Positions 29,805-41,550 are shown, numbered from the stretch's first letter. The stretch: 64,000 nt of DNA from Citrobacter freundii ATCC 8090 = MTCC 1658 = NBRC 12681 (GCF_011064845.1 NZ_CP049015.1:4092001-4156000); one strand, 5' to 3'. Translations and numbers: made by a program. The notes: generated from the sequence alone by a model not told the origin.

Positions 29805-30509
29805 ATGAACGATATCGCGCATAACCTGGCACATGTCCGGGACAAAATCTCAGCCGCCGCGACGCGTTGCGGGCGGTCTTCAGAAGAAGTTATGTTGCTT
29901 GCAGTCAGCAAAACCAAACCTGCGAGCGCCATCGAAGAAGCCATTACCGCAGGGCAGCGTGCCTTCGGTGAAAACTATGTCCAGGAAGGGGTGGATAAAA
30001 TCCGCTACTTTCAGGAAAAAGGCGTCAACGATCTGCAGTGGCACTTTATCGGCCCGCTGCAGTCCAACAAAAGTCGTCTGGTCGCCGAGCACTTTGACTG
30101 GTGCCATACGATCGACCGTCTACGTATCGCTGCCCGTCTGAGCGAACAGCGCCCGGCAGACCTGCCGCCGCTGAATGTGCTGATCCAGATTAATATCAGC
30201 GATGAGAACAGTAAGTCAGGGATTCCGCTGGCAGAGCTTGATGCCCTGGCCGCTGAAGTCGCTGCGCTGCCGCGCATTACCCTGCGTGGTTTGATGGCTA
30301 TTCCCGCTCCTGAGTCAGATTATGTAAGGCAGTTTGAAGTTGCACAGCAAATGGCTGTAGCATTTGCCGGGTTGAAAACACGCTATCCAAATATCGATAC
30401 GCTCTCGCTGGGGATGTCTGATGATATGGATGCCGCTATCGCGGCGGGTAGCACGATGGTGCGCATCGGCACTGCCATTTTTGGTGCTCGTGATTACACT
30501 AAAAAATAA
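29805..30509 (+). CDS. yggS: PLP homeostasis protein YggS
   Basis: 234 aa, the E. coli length. COG0325 fold-type III PLP-binding protein without known catalysis; regulates free PLP and amino-acid pools. The PLP lysine is in L-A-V-S-K-T-K-P (residue 36), and H-F-I-G-P-L-Q-S-N-K and G-L-M-A-I-P follow in family order. First gene of the yggS-yggT-yggU-rdgB-hemW unit, 18 bases before yggT. Confidence 0.96.
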   Translation: MNDIAHNLAHVRDKISAAATRCGRSSEEVMLLAVSKTKPASAIEEAITAGQRAFGENYVQEGVDKIRYFQEKGVNDLQWHFIGPLQSNKSRLVAEHFDWCHTIDRLRIAARLSEQRPADLPPLNVLIQINISDENSKSGIPLAELDALAAEVAALPRITLRGLMAIPAPESDYVRQFEVAQQMAVAFAGLKTRYPNIDTLSLGMSDDMDAAIAAGSTMVRIGTAIFGARDYTKK

Positions 30510-30527
30510 GGAAAATTAAGGAACACC

Positions 30528-31094
30528 ATGAATACGTTGACCTTCCTGCTCTCAACGGTAATTGAGCTGTATACCATGGCGCTGCTGCTGCGCGTGTGGA
30601 TGCAATGGTCTCGCTGCGATTTCTACAACCCGTTCTCGCAGTTTATTGTGAAAATCACTCAGCCCATTATTGGGCCGTTACGCCGTATTATTCCTCCGAT
30701 GGGGCCCATTGACAGCGCATCAGCATTAGTCGCACTCGTTCTCAGCTTTATCAAAGCCATCGTGCTATTTAAGGTGGTCACGTTCCAGCCGATCATCTGG
30801 ATCGCCGCCGTGCTGATTGTCCTGAAGACCATTGGGTTGCTGATTTTCTGGGTGCTGCTGGTAATGGCGATTATGAGCTGGGTCAGCCAGGGTCGCAGCC
30901 CGGTGGAGTACGTGCTGATTCAACTGGCGGATCCGCTGTTGCGTCCTATCCGTCGCATACTTCCAGGCATGGGCGGGATCGATTTCTCCCCAATGATTCT
31001 GGTTCTGCTGCTCTATGTCATTAACATGGGTATCGCAGAAGTGTTACAGGCGACAGGCAACATACTGCTGCCGGGGCTGTGGATGGCGCTATGA
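30528..31094 (+). CDS. yggT: YggT-family inner-membrane protein
   Basis: 188 aa, two tandem YGGT domains, each with a hydrophobic hairpin and the conserved F-x-x-P-x-x-P-I-R-R-I-x-P motif (near residues 45 and 145 as [10 protein letters not shown] and [10 protein letters not shown]). Linked with osmotic tolerance and membrane organisation in other bacteria. Overlaps yggU by 4 bases. Confidence 0.93.
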   Translation: MNTLTFLLSTVIELYTMALLLRVWMQWSRCDFYNPFSQFIVKITQPIIGPLRRIIPPMGPIDSASALVALVLSFIKAIVLFKVVTFQPIIWIAAVLIVLKTIGLLIFWVLLVMAIMSWVSQGRSPVEYVLIQLADPLLRPIRRILPGMGGIDFSPMILVLLLYVINMGIAEVLQATGNILLPGLWMAL

Positions 31095-31381
31095 GTGCCG
31101 TTACACCCTGCGACGACGGTCTGGTTTTACGGCTCTATATTCAGCCGAAAGCCAGCCGTGACAGTATTGTGGGTTTACATGGCGACGAAGTTAAAGTCGC
31201 CATTACCGCCCCGCCGGTCGATGGACAAGCCAACAGCCATCTGGTGAAGTTTCTCGGCAAACAGTTCCGCGTAGCGAAAAGCCAGGTCGTTATTGAGAAG
31301 GGCGAGCTTGGTCGTCACAAACAGGTTAAAATTATTCATCCGCAACAGATCCCGCCCGAAATTGCGGCGCTAACTGATTAG
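31091..31381 (+). CDS. yggU: DUF167 protein YggU
   Basis: 96 aa from the ATG at 31091, which overlaps the yggT stop (ATGA) and matches the E. coli length. Small alpha/beta UPF0235 domain with the conserved [15 protein letters not shown] and G-x-x-x-R-x-K-x-V-x-I pattern. Function unknown; structurally characterised, conserved and always beside yggT. Confidence 0.93.
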   Translation: MSAVTPCDDGLVLRLYIQPKASRDSIVGLHGDEVKVAITAPPVDGQANSHLVKFLGKQFRVAKSQVVIEKGELGRHKQVKIIHPQQIPPEIAALTD

Positions 31382-31388
31382 GTATCCC

Positions 31389-31982
31389 ATGCAAAAAGTT
31401 GTCCTCGCGACCGGCAATGCCGGTAAAGTGCGTGAACTCGCCTCTCTTCTGAGTGATTTCGGTCTTGATGTTGTTGCCCAAACGGATCTGGGAGTTGATT
31501 CTGCAGAAGAGACCGGACTGACGTTTATTGAGAACGCCATTCTGAAGGCGCGTCATGCCGCGCAAATTACGGGTTTGCCAGCCATTGCTGATGACTCCGG
31601 CCTGGCAGTAAATGCCCTTGGCGGCGCGCCGGGTATCTATTCAGCCCGCTATTCCGGCGAAGATGCGACCGATCAGCAGAACCTGGAAAAACTGCTGCAC
31701 ACCCTGCGGGATGTCCCGGATGACCAGCGTCAGGCGCAATTCCACTGCGTGCTGGTGTATATGCGCCATGCGGACGATCCCACGCCTTTAGTGTGCCACG
31801 GAAGCTGGCCGGGCGTGATTACCCGTGAACCGGCCGGAAACGGTGGTTTTGGTTACGACCCAATCTTTTTTGTGCCGTCCGAAGGAAAAACAGCTGCTGA
31901 GCTGACCCGCGAAGAAAAAAGTGCGATTTCTCACCGCGGACAGGCACTGAAGCTGCTGCTGGATGCCCTGCGCAATGGTTAA
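31389..31982 (+). CDS. rdgB: dITP/XTP pyrophosphatase
   Basis: 197 aa, the E. coli length. House-cleaning enzyme that removes deaminated purine nucleotides (dITP, XTP). Ham1-family motifs: [11 protein letters not shown] at the N terminus, A-D-D-S-G-L-A-V (near residue 68) and G-F-G-Y-D-P-I-F (near 155). It overlaps hemW by 8 bases. Confidence 0.96.
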   Translation: MQKVVLATGNAGKVRELASLLSDFGLDVVAQTDLGVDSAEETGLTFIENAILKARHAAQITGLPAIADDSGLAVNALGGAPGIYSARYSGEDATDQQNLEKLLHTLRDVPDDQRQAQFHCVLVYMRHADDPTPLVCHGSWPGVITREPAGNGGFGYDPIFFVPSEGKTAAELTREEKSAISHRGQALKLLLDALRNG

Positions 31983-33111
31983 CCTTCCGCCGCTAAGTCT
32001 TTATATTCACATCCCCTGGTGCGTGCAGAAATGCCCGTACTGCGACTTTAACTCGCATGCGCTTAAGGGCGAGGTTCCTCATGACAACTATGTTCAGCAC
32101 CTGCTGAGCGATCTGGATACTGAGGTGGCCCACGCCCAGGGGCGGGAAGTAAAGACAATTTTTATCGGTGGTGGTACGCCGAGCCTGCTTTCTGGCCCGG
32201 CAATGCAAACGCTGCTCGACGGCGTGCGCGCACGGCTGAATCTGGCCGCAGATGCAGAAATCACAATGGAGGCGAATCCCGGGACGGTGGAAGCCGATCG
32301 CTTTGTTGATTATCAACGCGCTGGCGTAAACCGTATCTCAATTGGCGTACAGAGCTTTAGCTCCGCCAAACTCGAGCGTCTGGGACGTATTCACGGACCG
32401 GAAGAAGCCAAACGAGCAGCACACCTGGCGAGCGGTCTGGGGCTACGCAGCTTTAACCTCGACCTGATGCATGGTTTGCCAGATCAGACGCTGGAAGAGG
32501 CGCTGGGCGATTTACAGCAGGCCATCGCGCTCAACCCACCGCATCTTTCCTGGTATCAGTTGACCATCGAACCCAACACGCTGTTCGGTTCCCGACCGCC
32601 TGTTTTACCAGACGATGATGCGCTGTGGGATATTTTTGAGCAAGGCCACCAGTTGCTGACCGCCGCCGGGTATCAACAGTACGAAACCTCAGCCTATGCG
32701 AAGCCGGGCTATCAGTGTCAGCACAACCTTAATTACTGGCGTTTTGGCGACTATCTCGGTATTGGCTGCGGCGCGCATGGCAAAATTACGTTCCCGGACG
32801 GGCGCATTCTGCGTACCACCAAAACGCGGCATCCGCGTGGCTACATGCAAGGGCGTTATCTCGAAAGCCAGCGTGATGTCGCCGAAGCCGATAAGCCGTT
32901 CGAGTTCTTTATGAACCGTTTCCGGTTGCTTGAGGCCGCGCCTCGCGCGGAGTTCAGACAATATACCGGGCTTACCGAGGACGTTATTCGTCGACAGATC
33001 GATGAGGCTATTTCCCAGGGCTACCTGAGTGAATGCGATGAATACTGGCAGATTACTCAACAAGGTAAGCTGTTTTTGAACTCTCTGTTGGAGCTGTTTC
33101 TGGCGGAGTAA
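31975..33111 (+). CDS. hemW: Radical SAM heme chaperone HemW
   Basis: 378 aa from the ATG at 31975, the E. coli length. The radical SAM cluster cysteines are in C-V-Q-K-C-P-Y-C (from residue 16), with the G-G-G-T-P-S SAM loop near 65. HemW resembles coproporphyrinogen oxidase HemN but lacks its activity; it binds heme and delivers it to respiratory enzymes. Last gene of its cluster, followed by a strong hairpin. Confidence 0.94.
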   Translation: MVNLPPLSLYIHIPWCVQKCPYCDFNSHALKGEVPHDNYVQHLLSDLDTEVAHAQGREVKTIFIGGGTPSLLSGPAMQTLLDGVRARLNLAADAEITMEANPGTVEADRFVDYQRAGVNRISIGVQSFSSAKLERLGRIHGPEEAKRAAHLASGLGLRSFNLDLMHGLPDQTLEEALGDLQQAIALNPPHLSWYQLTIEPNTLFGSRPPVLPDDDALWDIFEQGHQLLTAAGYQQYETSAYAKPGYQCQHNLNYWRFGDYLGIGCGAHGKITFPDGRILRTTKTRHPRGYMQGRYLESQRDVAEADKPFEFFMNRFRLLEAAPRAEFRQYTGLTEDVIRRQIDEAISQGYLSECDEYWQITQQGKLFLNSLLELFLAE

Positions 33112-33140
33112 TGGCTGGTGAACATGGCGTTTTAAATCAA

Positions 33141-33166
33141 GTTCGGTAGCGCTAACGCTACCGAAC
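33141..33166. terminator. Hairpin between convergent hemW and yggM
   Basis: Near-perfect palindrome GTTCGGTAGCG/CGCTACCGAAC. The T-runs on either side are weak, so it may stop both transcripts imperfectly. Confidence 0.6.
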
Positions 33167-33173
33167 TCGAAAT

Positions 33174-34181
33174 TTATTTGATAATACCTTTGCGCCGTAA
33201 ATCAGTAATCTCTCTATCCCAGCGCTCATACTCGCTTTTTAATTGATTGATCTGCGTATCCAGCGCCATTCCCTGACCACGCAGCTCACTTTGCTGGTCA
33301 TAAAGCGGTTTCAGCTTTTCATCTTGCGCTGCCATCTCTTCTTTGATTTTTGCATTCATAAGCGCGTGCTGACGGTAATATTCTCGCTTCTGTTCATTAA
33401 GCGCAGTATCACGCGCAGCGCGTAACGGCGCAGCATCACATTCTGGTTTGGCCTGGCAGGAAGCAAGCGCGGGGTCGTATACGGTTTTATAGTAATGATT
33501 CTCGAATTTCAGCGGATCGTTTTGCCTGTCGATCTCGTACATTTGCTGCAACTTTTCTTGCATAACATCGCTGCGGGTACGGGGATTGCCGTTTGCATCC
33601 TTACCCCATGATTGCTTAATTTGCGTATCCAAGTCAGCAATCTGTTTTTCCACTTTATCTATCTGGCTCTGAGCTTTTTCCTGAGCAATTTTTTTATCGT
33701 GATAGCTGGCCTCTATCCTGGCCAACTTTGGGTAGAAATTGCTGTCGGTAATCACGAGGTACTGATCTTTATTTTCCGTTTTTGACAATGGATAACCGAT
33801 ATTTTTAGCCGCTGTTTGCATGGAAAAAAACTCAGTCCGCCACCCTGAAGCAGGTGTACCAACAGATGTCACCATGGCAGAAAATTTAACCTGATGACCT
33901 TTAACCCAGTTTTTTTCCATAAATTTATAGTCGCCCGCCATCCCGACCATGCTATAGAGATCTTCAGTAGCGGACATATCACCTTCTGCCGACCACGTTG
34001 CCTGGTTTCCTTCTGCGCTAATCAACTTTAACGAAATATCATCTAGCTTCATCAGTCCCGTAAAGTCGGCATAAAATTGGTCTTTAAGGATCTTGTCAGT
34101 CGGAGGAGTAACGTCATTAGCAAGGCAATATGTTGATAACATTGCCAGGAGTACAATTCCAGCAGTCCATTGTTTTTTCAT
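33174..34181 (-). CDS. yggM: Secreted coiled-coil protein YggM (DUF1202)
   Basis: 335 aa from the ATG at 34181, the E. coli length. A signal peptide ends near Y-C-L-A-N; the C-terminal half has long charged helices (about residues 165-200 and 260-330) predicted to form coiled coils. Two cysteines in C-Q-A-K-P-E-C may form a disulfide. The family has no known activity. It lies just downstream of ansB on the same strand. Confidence 0.88.
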   Translation of the reverse strand: MKKQWTAGIVLLAMLSTYCLANDVTPPTDKILKDQFYADFTGLMKLDDISLKLISAEGNQATWSAEGDMSATEDLYSMVGMAGDYKFMEKNWVKGHQVKFSAMVTSVGTPASGWRTEFFSMQTAAKNIGYPLSKTENKDQYLVITDSNFYPKLARIEASYHDKKIAQEKAQSQIDKVEKQIADLDTQIKQSWGKDANGNPRTRSDVMQEKLQQMYEIDRQNDPLKFENHYYKTVYDPALASCQAKPECDAAPLRAARDTALNEQKREYYRQHALMNAKIKEEMAAQDEKLKPLYDQQSELRGQGMALDTQINQLKSEYERWDREITDLRRKGIIK

Positions 34182-34268
34182 TCGTGGGGCTCCACCCAAA
34201 TAATAACAACAGTTATTATAACAAGGAGCATTATTGCGTGGGAATTACAATGCGTGTACAGAAACGAA

Positions 34269-34288
34269 CCCCGGCCAAATGACCGGGG
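34269..34288 (-). terminator. Probable terminator of ansB
   Basis: CCCCGG/CCGGGG stem with one mismatch and a TTCGTTTC tail on the minus strand. Confidence 0.6.
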
Positions 34289-34297
34289 CCGGAGTGA

Positions 34298-35344
34298 TTA
34301 ATACTGATTAAACATTTCCTGGATCTGTTTAGGATCCTTGGTTTGAGTCAGCGCAAGCTGCAGCAGAACACGTGCTTTTTGCGGGTTCAGGGAACCTGAA
34401 GCCACAAATCCGTATTTTGCATCATCAACTTCTGCATCCTGCGTGGTGGCACCCGTTGGTACACGAGATGAACGCACCACAACGGTACCTTTATGCGCGG
34501 CGGTTGCCAGCGTATCGAAAATGGTTTTATACAAGTTACCGTTACCTACACCCGCACTAACGATCCCTGCGTAACCCGCATCTACCAGCGCTTTTGCCGG
34601 CAGATCGGAGGCGTTAGCATAGTTGTAAACAATCCCAACTTTCGGCAGCTCGGTCAGCTTAGAAACATCGAACGGAGTAGACGTGGTGTGCTTACGCGCA
34701 GGCGTACGCTGGTAGTCGATTTTACCGTTATGAATGTAACCCAACGGGCCGTAGTTAACGGATTTGAAGGTAGCAACGTCGGTAGTGTTGGTTTTAGTCA
34801 CGTCGCGACCATCCATAACGGTGTCGTTCATCACCACCAGCACTCCGCGGTTGGCAGAGGCTTTGTCTGCGGCAGTTACCACTGCGTTATACAGGTTGAA
34901 CGGGCCATCAGCGCTCATACCCGTAGATGGACGCATGGCGCCGACCAGCACGACCGGCTTGTTGCACTTGACGGTCAGGTCGAGGAAATAGGCGGTTTCT
35001 TCCATGGTATCCGTACCATGTGTCACCACGAAGCCGTCGGTTTTATCACACTCGGTATTAATCTTTTTGGCCAGCGTTAACCAGACTTCGTCATTCATAT
35101 CCTGGGAGCCGATGTTCACCACCTGCTCGCCTTTAACGACAGCGATATCTTTCAACTGAGGTACGGCCTCAACCAGATTTTCTACGCCAACCTTGCCTGC
35201 CGTGTAGTTAGATTTTGTCGCGGAATCACCACCGCCAGCAATCGTCCCGCCGGTCGCTAAAATGGTGATGTTTGGCAGTGCAAGCGCCGCGCCGCTGAAA
35301 CCCATAACCAGTGCGGCAAGTGCCGTTTTCTTGAAAAACTCCAT
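34298..35344 (-). CDS. ansB: Periplasmic L-asparaginase II
   Basis: 348 aa, the E. coli length. A signal peptide of about 22 residues (ending A-L-A) precedes the mature enzyme. Threonine nucleophile motif I-L-A-T-G-G-T-I-A-G-G follows at once, and the second active-site motif H-G-T-D-T-M-E-E-T-A is near residue 110. Hydrolyses asparagine, supplying fumarate precursors in anaerobic growth. An FNR-like site precedes it, as expected for ansB. Confidence 0.97.
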   Translation of the reverse strand: MEFFKKTALAALVMGFSGAALALPNITILATGGTIAGGGDSATKSNYTAGKVGVENLVEAVPQLKDIAVVKGEQVVNIGSQDMNDEVWLTLAKKINTECDKTDGFVVTHGTDTMEETAYFLDLTVKCNKPVVLVGAMRPSTGMSADGPFNLYNAVVTAADKASANRGVLVVMNDTVMDGRDVTKTNTTDVATFKSVNYGPLGYIHNGKIDYQRTPARKHTTSTPFDVSKLTELPKVGIVYNYANASDLPAKALVDAGYAGIVSAGVGNGNLYKTIFDTLATAAHKGTVVVRSSRVPTGATTQDAEVDDAKYGFVASGSLNPQKARVLLQLALTQTKDPKQIQEMFNQY

Positions 35345-35396
35345 GTTATTTCTCCAGTTACTTGAATTTGCAGCATTATGTCTATCCTACAGATGA

Positions 35397-35440
35397 ATAA
35401 TGTGACGAGTTCCAATTAACCAGATTTATATCTCCATCAA
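35397..35440 (-). promoter_or_regulatory. FNR-like promoter of ansB
   Basis: On the minus strand TTGAT-GGAG-ATATA (35440-35427) has a full FNR left half and a degenerate right half, with a CATTAT -10 candidate (35402-35397) about 25 bases on. E. coli ansB is co-activated by FNR and CRP; placement agrees but the match is partial. Confidence 0.4.
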
Positions 35441-35482
35441 ATTGTTATTCTTAGAGATGGATATCAAAAAAACAGAAAAGTA

Positions 35483-35517
35483 CAAAATAAAACGGCGCAG
35501 AATGTTTCTGCGCCGTT
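35483..35517 (-). terminator. Intrinsic terminator of yggN
   Basis: Twelve-base perfect stem AACGGCGCAGAA/TTCTGCGCCGTT with a 3-base loop and a T-rich tail. Confidence 0.88.
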
Positions 35518-35532
35518 AAAAAGAGGTGAAGA

Positions 35533-36252
35533 TTATTTCAGAGTGCTAACCAGCGTTTTACGATCGTTTTCCAGCGTCACGACGCGGGCACAGACATCTT
35601 TGCCAAACTGTTGGAAGTCTTGTTCCTGATTCTTCCATTCGTTTTGAATTGAGGTTTGCAAGCCACCAAGGCTACCGAGCACGCCCTGCAACGGATTACC
35701 ACCACCTTTGAGTACGGCTTTGGCACCCATTTCGTTGATGCTGTCCTGCAAAATACCGCCCATCGCCTGATTAACCAGCTGTTGTCCGTCCGCGCGAACT
35801 TGATCAATCGCCTTATAATGGAAGGTCAGGCCATCAGTTCGATGCTCGATGATACGGTTCATCTGCTCTTTCAATTGCGCATCCAGCTTGGTTAAGCGGC
35901 CACGCATGTTGCTGCTTTCACCGACCTCTTTGGCGATGATTTTATCCAGCGCCACGCGACCTTTCTCTACGCGCGCTCTGGCACCTTCGTCAATCCACGG
36001 CAGGCTGCTACGCAACGCCGCCTGATAATCTTTGGCCTGCTCACGCTGTGCGGCGTTCAGGCTGTACTGTTTACCGTTGAAGGTGACATCGCCGGCCTGG
36101 GTAATAATCAGGTCGCCGTTCTCACCCTTCACTTGCACCGTTTGTGGGCTCAAAATCACATCGTCACGCGGGGTGACGCTGCACTGGTAATCTGCATGTG
36201 CGGCCATCGCCGTGAACGTTAGGACTGCCGCCAGCAGCGTTTTGCGCATCAT
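35533..36252 (-). CDS. yggN: Secreted DUF2884 protein YggN
   Basis: 239 aa, the E. coli length. A cleavable signal peptide ends at A-H-A-D. The mature part has a beta-rich start (Q-C-S-V-T-P-R-D-D) and a long helical region with R-I-I-E-H-R-T-D. No activity is known for the family. It follows yggL on the same strand after 49 bases and has its own terminator. Confidence 0.9.
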   Translation of the reverse strand: MMRKTLLAAVLTFTAMAAHADYQCSVTPRDDVILSPQTVQVKGENGDLIITQAGDVTFNGKQYSLNAAQREQAKDYQAALRSSLPWIDEGARARVEKGRVALDKIIAKEVGESSNMRGRLTKLDAQLKEQMNRIIEHRTDGLTFHYKAIDQVRADGQQLVNQAMGGILQDSINEMGAKAVLKGGGNPLQGVLGSLGGLQTSIQNEWKNQEQDFQQFGKDVCARVVTLENDRKTLVSTLK

Positions 36253-36301
36253 ATCTTTCCCTCAAGACAAATCGGGCCGGCATTTGCCGACCCTGTGCTA
36301 C

Positions 36302-36628
36302 TTAGTCCCACCAAATATCGAAAAGTTCGCTGGTACGCACTTCTTCTAGTTTGTGCTCTTCCAGCCACTTACGCACGATTGCCTGGTGTTCTTCGGTGCA
36401 TTTGCCGATTTCCTGCAGACAGATCAGACCTTCCCAGGCCAGATAGCCGCTGCCGTCAAAAGCCAGCTTGTTCGGTTCAATAACTTCATTGATAAAGTCA
36501 TCAACGATTTGATCGACCTGCTCTCCAGATGTACCTTCCGGGAAACGCCATGCAACCGAAAATCCTACTTCCTGGAATTCTTCGATGTGCATCTTTTTAC
36601 GCAGACGACGGCTACGGTTCTTTGCCAT
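36302..36628 (-). CDS. yggL: Ribosome-associated protein YggL (DUF469)
   Basis: 108 aa from the ATG at 36628, the E. coli length; the 10-codon upstream extension reads into trmB. Very basic N terminus ([12 protein letters not shown]) and acidic remainder. E. coli YggL associates with 50S assembly and ribosomes. The start shares bases with the trmB stop (TAATG), so the two are translationally coupled. Confidence 0.92.
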   Translation of the reverse strand: MAKNRSRRLRKKMHIEEFQEVGFSVAWRFPEGTSGEQVDQIVDDFINEVIEPNKLAFDGSGYLAWEGLICLQEIGKCTEEHQAIVRKWLEEHKLEEVRTSELFDIWWD

Positions 36629-37347
36629 TATTTCACCCTCTCGAACATTAAGTCCCATACGCCGTGGCCAAGACGATGACCACGTTGTTCAAATTTGGTT
36701 ACCGGGCGCGATTGTGGGCGCGGTACATAATCGTTACTCTCGGACTGGTTTTTATACCCGTCAATGGAGGACATCACTTCCAGCATATGTTCCGCATAAG
36801 CTTCCCAGTCGGTTGCCATGTGGAATACGCCGCCCAGCTTCAGCTTACTTAAGATATGCTCAGCAAACGGTACCTGAACGATACGGCGTTTATTATGACG
36901 TGCTTTATGCCACGGGTCAGGGAAAAACAGCTGAACCATAGATAAAGAATTGTCAGGAATCATTTTATGCAGGACTTCAACGGCATCATGGCACATGACG
37001 CGCAGGTTCTCGACACCCTCTTCATGGGCTGAAGCCAGACACGCACCAACGCCCGGCGAGTGAACCTCAATGCCAAGGAAATTCTGTTCCGGACGCGCTT
37101 TCGCCATTGCGACCAGCGACGCTCCCATACCAAAACCGATTTCCAGCGTGACTGGCGCATCACGGCCAAACAGTTCTGCGAAATTTACAGGCTCTTCGCT
37201 GAACTCAACGCCCATCACCGGCCAGTAGTTTTCCAGCGCGTGTTCCTGCCCTTTGGTCAGTCGCCCCTGGCGACGAACAAAACTACGAATCCGGCGCAGA
37301 GGGCGGCCGTTTTCATCAAATTCCGGTGAAATGACGTCGTTCTTCAT
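36628..37347 (-). CDS. trmB: tRNA (guanine-N7-)-methyltransferase
   Basis: 239 aa, the E. coli length. Makes m7G46 in tRNA variable loops. Class I SAM-binding motif L-E-I-G-F-G-M-G (near residue 70) and F-F-P-D-P-W-H-K (near 150) are diagnostic of TrmB. Upstream partner of yggL and divergent from mutY. Confidence 0.96.
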   Translation of the reverse strand: MKNDVISPEFDENGRPLRRIRSFVRRQGRLTKGQEHALENYWPVMGVEFSEEPVNFAELFGRDAPVTLEIGFGMGASLVAMAKARPEQNFLGIEVHSPGVGACLASAHEEGVENLRVMCHDAVEVLHKMIPDNSLSMVQLFFPDPWHKARHNKRRIVQVPFAEHILSKLKLGGVFHMATDWEAYAEHMLEVMSSIDGYKNQSESNDYVPRPQSRPVTKFEQRGHRLGHGVWDLMFERVK

Positions 37348-37507
37348 AAAAGTTTAGTCTGCTGTGTTTGAGTTCTGAAAACGGGCATTATCCAAAGTTA
37401 GTTGCCGGATGCAAGTAAAGGAAGAAAGTGAGCAGCGGAAAGTTCCGGTTTACACCCTGTTGCCGCTGTGCTGCAATCTTGCCCCCGGCAATAATGAAAC
37501 GGTAATC

Positions 37508-38560
37508 ATGCAAGCGTCTCAATTCTCGGCTCAGGTATTGAGCTGGTACGACAAATACGGGCGGAAAACGCTGCCCTGGCAAATTGATAAGACGCCTTAC
37601 AAAGTATGGCTCTCTGAGGTAATGCTGCAACAAACTCAGGTTGCGACCGTTATCCCTTATTTTGAGCGCTTTATGGCGCGCTTCCCAACGGTAACGGATT
37701 TAGCCCATGCGCCGCTGGATGAGGTTCTGCATTTGTGGACCGGGCTGGGTTATTACGCCCGAGCGCGTAATCTGCATAAAGCCGCGCAGCAGGTTGTCAC
37801 GCTACATAGCGGTATATTTCCGCAAACTTTTGATGAGGTGGCCGCCCTACCTGGCGTCGGTCGCTCAACCGCAGGCGCGATCCTTTCCCTCTCTCTGGGT
37901 CAGCATTTTCCGATTCTCGACGGTAACGTCAAACGCGTGCTGGCTCGCTGTTATGCTGTAAACGGCTGGCCGGGTAAAAAAGAGGTCGAAAAGAAGCTGT
38001 GGGAGTTGAGCGAGCAGGTGACGCCCGCCCATGGCGTTGAGCGTTTTAATCAGGCGATGATGGATTTAGGCGCCATGGTCTGTACGCGCTCAAAACCTAA
38101 ATGTTCGCTGTGTCCGTTGGAAAATGGCTGTGTGGCCAGCGCCAATGCAAGCTGGGCGTTGTACCCGGGTAAAAAACCCAAGCAAACGCTGCCAGAACGA
38201 ACGGGCTATTTTTTACTGATGCAGCATGATGACGAAGTGCTGCTCGCACAGCGACCGCCCAGCGGCTTATGGGGTGGTTTATACTGTTTTCCACAGTTTG
38301 ACGACGAAGATGGACTGCGCAACTGGCTGGCGCAACGGCAAATTAACGCAGATAATCTGACCCAACTGAATGCGTTTCGCCATACCTTTAGCCATTTCCA
38401 CTTAGACATTGTGCCTATGTGGCTTCCTGTGTCTTCATTCGGCGCATGCTTGGATGAAGGCAACGCGCTCTGGTATAACTTAGCGCAACCGCCGTCGGTC
38501 GGACTGGCGGCTCCCGTGGAGCGTTTGTTACAGCAATTACGTGCCGGTACACACGTTTAA
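37508..38560 (+). CDS. mutY: Adenine DNA glycosylase MutY
   Basis: 350 aa from the ATG at 37508, the E. coli length. Removes adenine mispaired with 8-oxoguanine. Catalytic Glu37 (L-S-E-V-M-L-Q-Q-T) and Asp138 (F-P-I-L-D-G-N) are at the expected positions, the helix-hairpin-helix L-P-G-V-G-R-S-T-A is before the Asp, and the 4Fe-4S loop C-x6-C-x2-C-x5-C follows. The C-terminal NUDIX-like domain reads 8-oxoG. yggX begins 27 bases later. Confidence 0.97.
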   Translation: MQASQFSAQVLSWYDKYGRKTLPWQIDKTPYKVWLSEVMLQQTQVATVIPYFERFMARFPTVTDLAHAPLDEVLHLWTGLGYYARARNLHKAAQQVVTLHSGIFPQTFDEVAALPGVGRSTAGAILSLSLGQHFPILDGNVKRVLARCYAVNGWPGKKEVEKKLWELSEQVTPAHGVERFNQAMMDLGAMVCTRSKPKCSLCPLENGCVASANASWALYPGKKPKQTLPERTGYFLLMQHDDEVLLAQRPPSGLWGGLYCFPQFDDEDGLRNWLAQRQINADNLTQLNAFRHTFSHFHLDIVPMWLPVSSFGACLDEGNALWYNLAQPPSVGLAAPVERLLQQLRAGTHV

Positions 38561-38575
38561 CGTACCGGTCGATAG

Positions 38576-40029
<1,454 letters not shown>

Positions 40030-40127
40030 TATATCCCCTCTTCTGCCCCGGTAAACGGGGTCCGGAAGAGGGTAAAGTGTTAACTCCATCACTCTTTTGC
40101 TTTGCAATCAGAAATTGTTTGCAAATA

Positions 40128-40171
40128 TTTGTCACAGGTAACAAAAAAAGAGTGTCCCTCGTTGATAGAAT
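40128..40171 (+). promoter_or_regulatory. Possible CRP-type promoter of nupG
   Basis: TAGAAT (40166-40171) is a -10 candidate without a good -35. A TGTCA-N6-ACAAA sequence centred near 40136 is at about -41 and resembles a weak CRP site. E. coli nupG is controlled by CRP, CytR and DeoR. Matches are loose. Confidence 0.3.
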
Positions 40172-40240
40172 CACATCATCAAGCCCCGGCAAATGTGCCT
40201 TTTAAAACATTCATCCGCATTACGGTGTGAGGAAATTAAC

Positions 40241-41497
40241 ATGAATCTTAAGCTGCAGCTGAAAGTGCTCTCGTTTCTGCAGTTCTGCTTATGGGGTAGT
40301 TGGCTCACTACCCTCGGCTCCTATATGTTTGTCACCCTAAAATTCGATGGTGCATCCATTGGCGCAGTGTATAGCTCGCTGGGGATCGCCGCCGTGTTTA
40401 TGCCTACGCTGTTAGGGATCGTGGCCGACAAATGGATCAGTGCGAAATGGGTGTACGCCATTTGTCACCTGGTCGGTGCAGCAACGCTGTTCGCCGCAGC
40501 CGAAGTCACCACCCCAGGCGCGATGTTCTTTGTGATCTTGCTTAACTCTTTGGCCTATATGCCAACGCTGGGGTTAATCAACACCATTTCTTACTATCGC
40601 CTGCAGTCAGCCGGGATGGATATCGTAACGGACTTCCCGCCAATCCGTATCTGGGGCACTATCGGCTTTATCATGGCGATGTGGGGCGTGAGCTTCTCCG
40701 GCTTCGAGCTGAGTCATATGCAGCTGTATATCGGTGCAACGCTGTCCGTTGTTTTGGCGCTGTTCACGCTGACGCTGCCGCATATTCCGGTGGCTAACCA
40801 GCAGAAAAACCAGAGCTGGTCGTCCATGCTGGGCCTGGATGCTTTCGCGCTGTTTAAAAACAAGCGCATGGCGATTTTCTTCATCTTCTCAATGATGCTG
40901 GGCGCGGAACTACAGATTACCAATATGTTCGGTAATACCTTCCTGCACAGCTTCGATAACAACCCACTGTTCTCCGGTAGCTTCATCGTTGAACACGCCT
41001 CGGTGATGATGTCGATCTCGCAGATTTCCGAGACGCTGTTTATCCTGACCATCCCGTTCTTCTTGAGCCGTTACGGTATTAAGAATGTAATGCTTATCAG
41101 TATTGTGGCGTGGATGCTGCGTTTCGGCCTGTTTGCCTACGGCGATCCGACACCGTTCGGTACCGTGCTGCTGGTTCTGTCGATGATTGTTTACGGCTGC
41201 GCCTTCGACTTCTTCAACATCTCTGGCTCGGTATTCGTGGAGAAAGAAGTTCGCCCTGAAATCCGCGCCAGCGCACAGGGTATGTTCCTGATGATGACCA
41301 ACGGCTTCGGTTGTATTCTGGGCGGACTGGTGAGCGGTAAAGTAGTTGAACACTATACGCTGAACGGTATTACCGACTGGCAGACCGTGTGGCTGATCTT
41401 CGCAGGTTACTCGCTGGTTCTGGCTTTTGCCTTCGTTGCGCTGTTTAAATACAAACACGTACGCGTTCCGGCAGGCACCCAAACTATCGCGCACTAA
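40241..41497 (+). CDS. nupG: Nucleoside:proton symporter NupG
   Basis: 418 aa from the ATG at 40241 (GTGAGGAAAT ribosome site), the E. coli length. Major facilitator of the NHS family with 12 hydrophobic helices. W-G-S-W-L-T-T-L near the N terminus and R-I-W-G-T-I-G-F in helix 5 are family hallmarks. Imports purine and pyrimidine nucleosides across the inner membrane. Confidence 0.95.
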   Translation: MNLKLQLKVLSFLQFCLWGSWLTTLGSYMFVTLKFDGASIGAVYSSLGIAAVFMPTLLGIVADKWISAKWVYAICHLVGAATLFAAAEVTTPGAMFFVILLNSLAYMPTLGLINTISYYRLQSAGMDIVTDFPPIRIWGTIGFIMAMWGVSFSGFELSHMQLYIGATLSVVLALFTLTLPHIPVANQQKNQSWSSMLGLDAFALFKNKRMAIFFIFSMMLGAELQITNMFGNTFLHSFDNNPLFSGSFIVEHASVMMSISQISETLFILTIPFFLSRYGIKNVMLISIVAWMLRFGLFAYGDPTPFGTVLLVLSMIVYGCAFDFFNISGSVFVEKEVRPEIRASAQGMFLMMTNGFGCILGGLVSGKVVEHYTLNGITDWQTVWLIFAGYSLVLAFAFVALFKYKHVRVPAGTQTIAH

Positions 41498-41515
41498 CAT
41501 TTACGCAGAGAAAAG

Positions 41516-41546
41516 CGGGTTGCCAAAAGGTAACCCGTTTTTTTTT
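41516..41546. terminator. Terminator between convergent nupG and speC
   Basis: CGGGTTGCC/GGTAACCCG stem-loop with nine T on the plus strand. It ends just before the speC stop and probably also ends speC, with an A-rich left flank. Confidence 0.88.
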
Positions 41547-41550
41547 GCGC

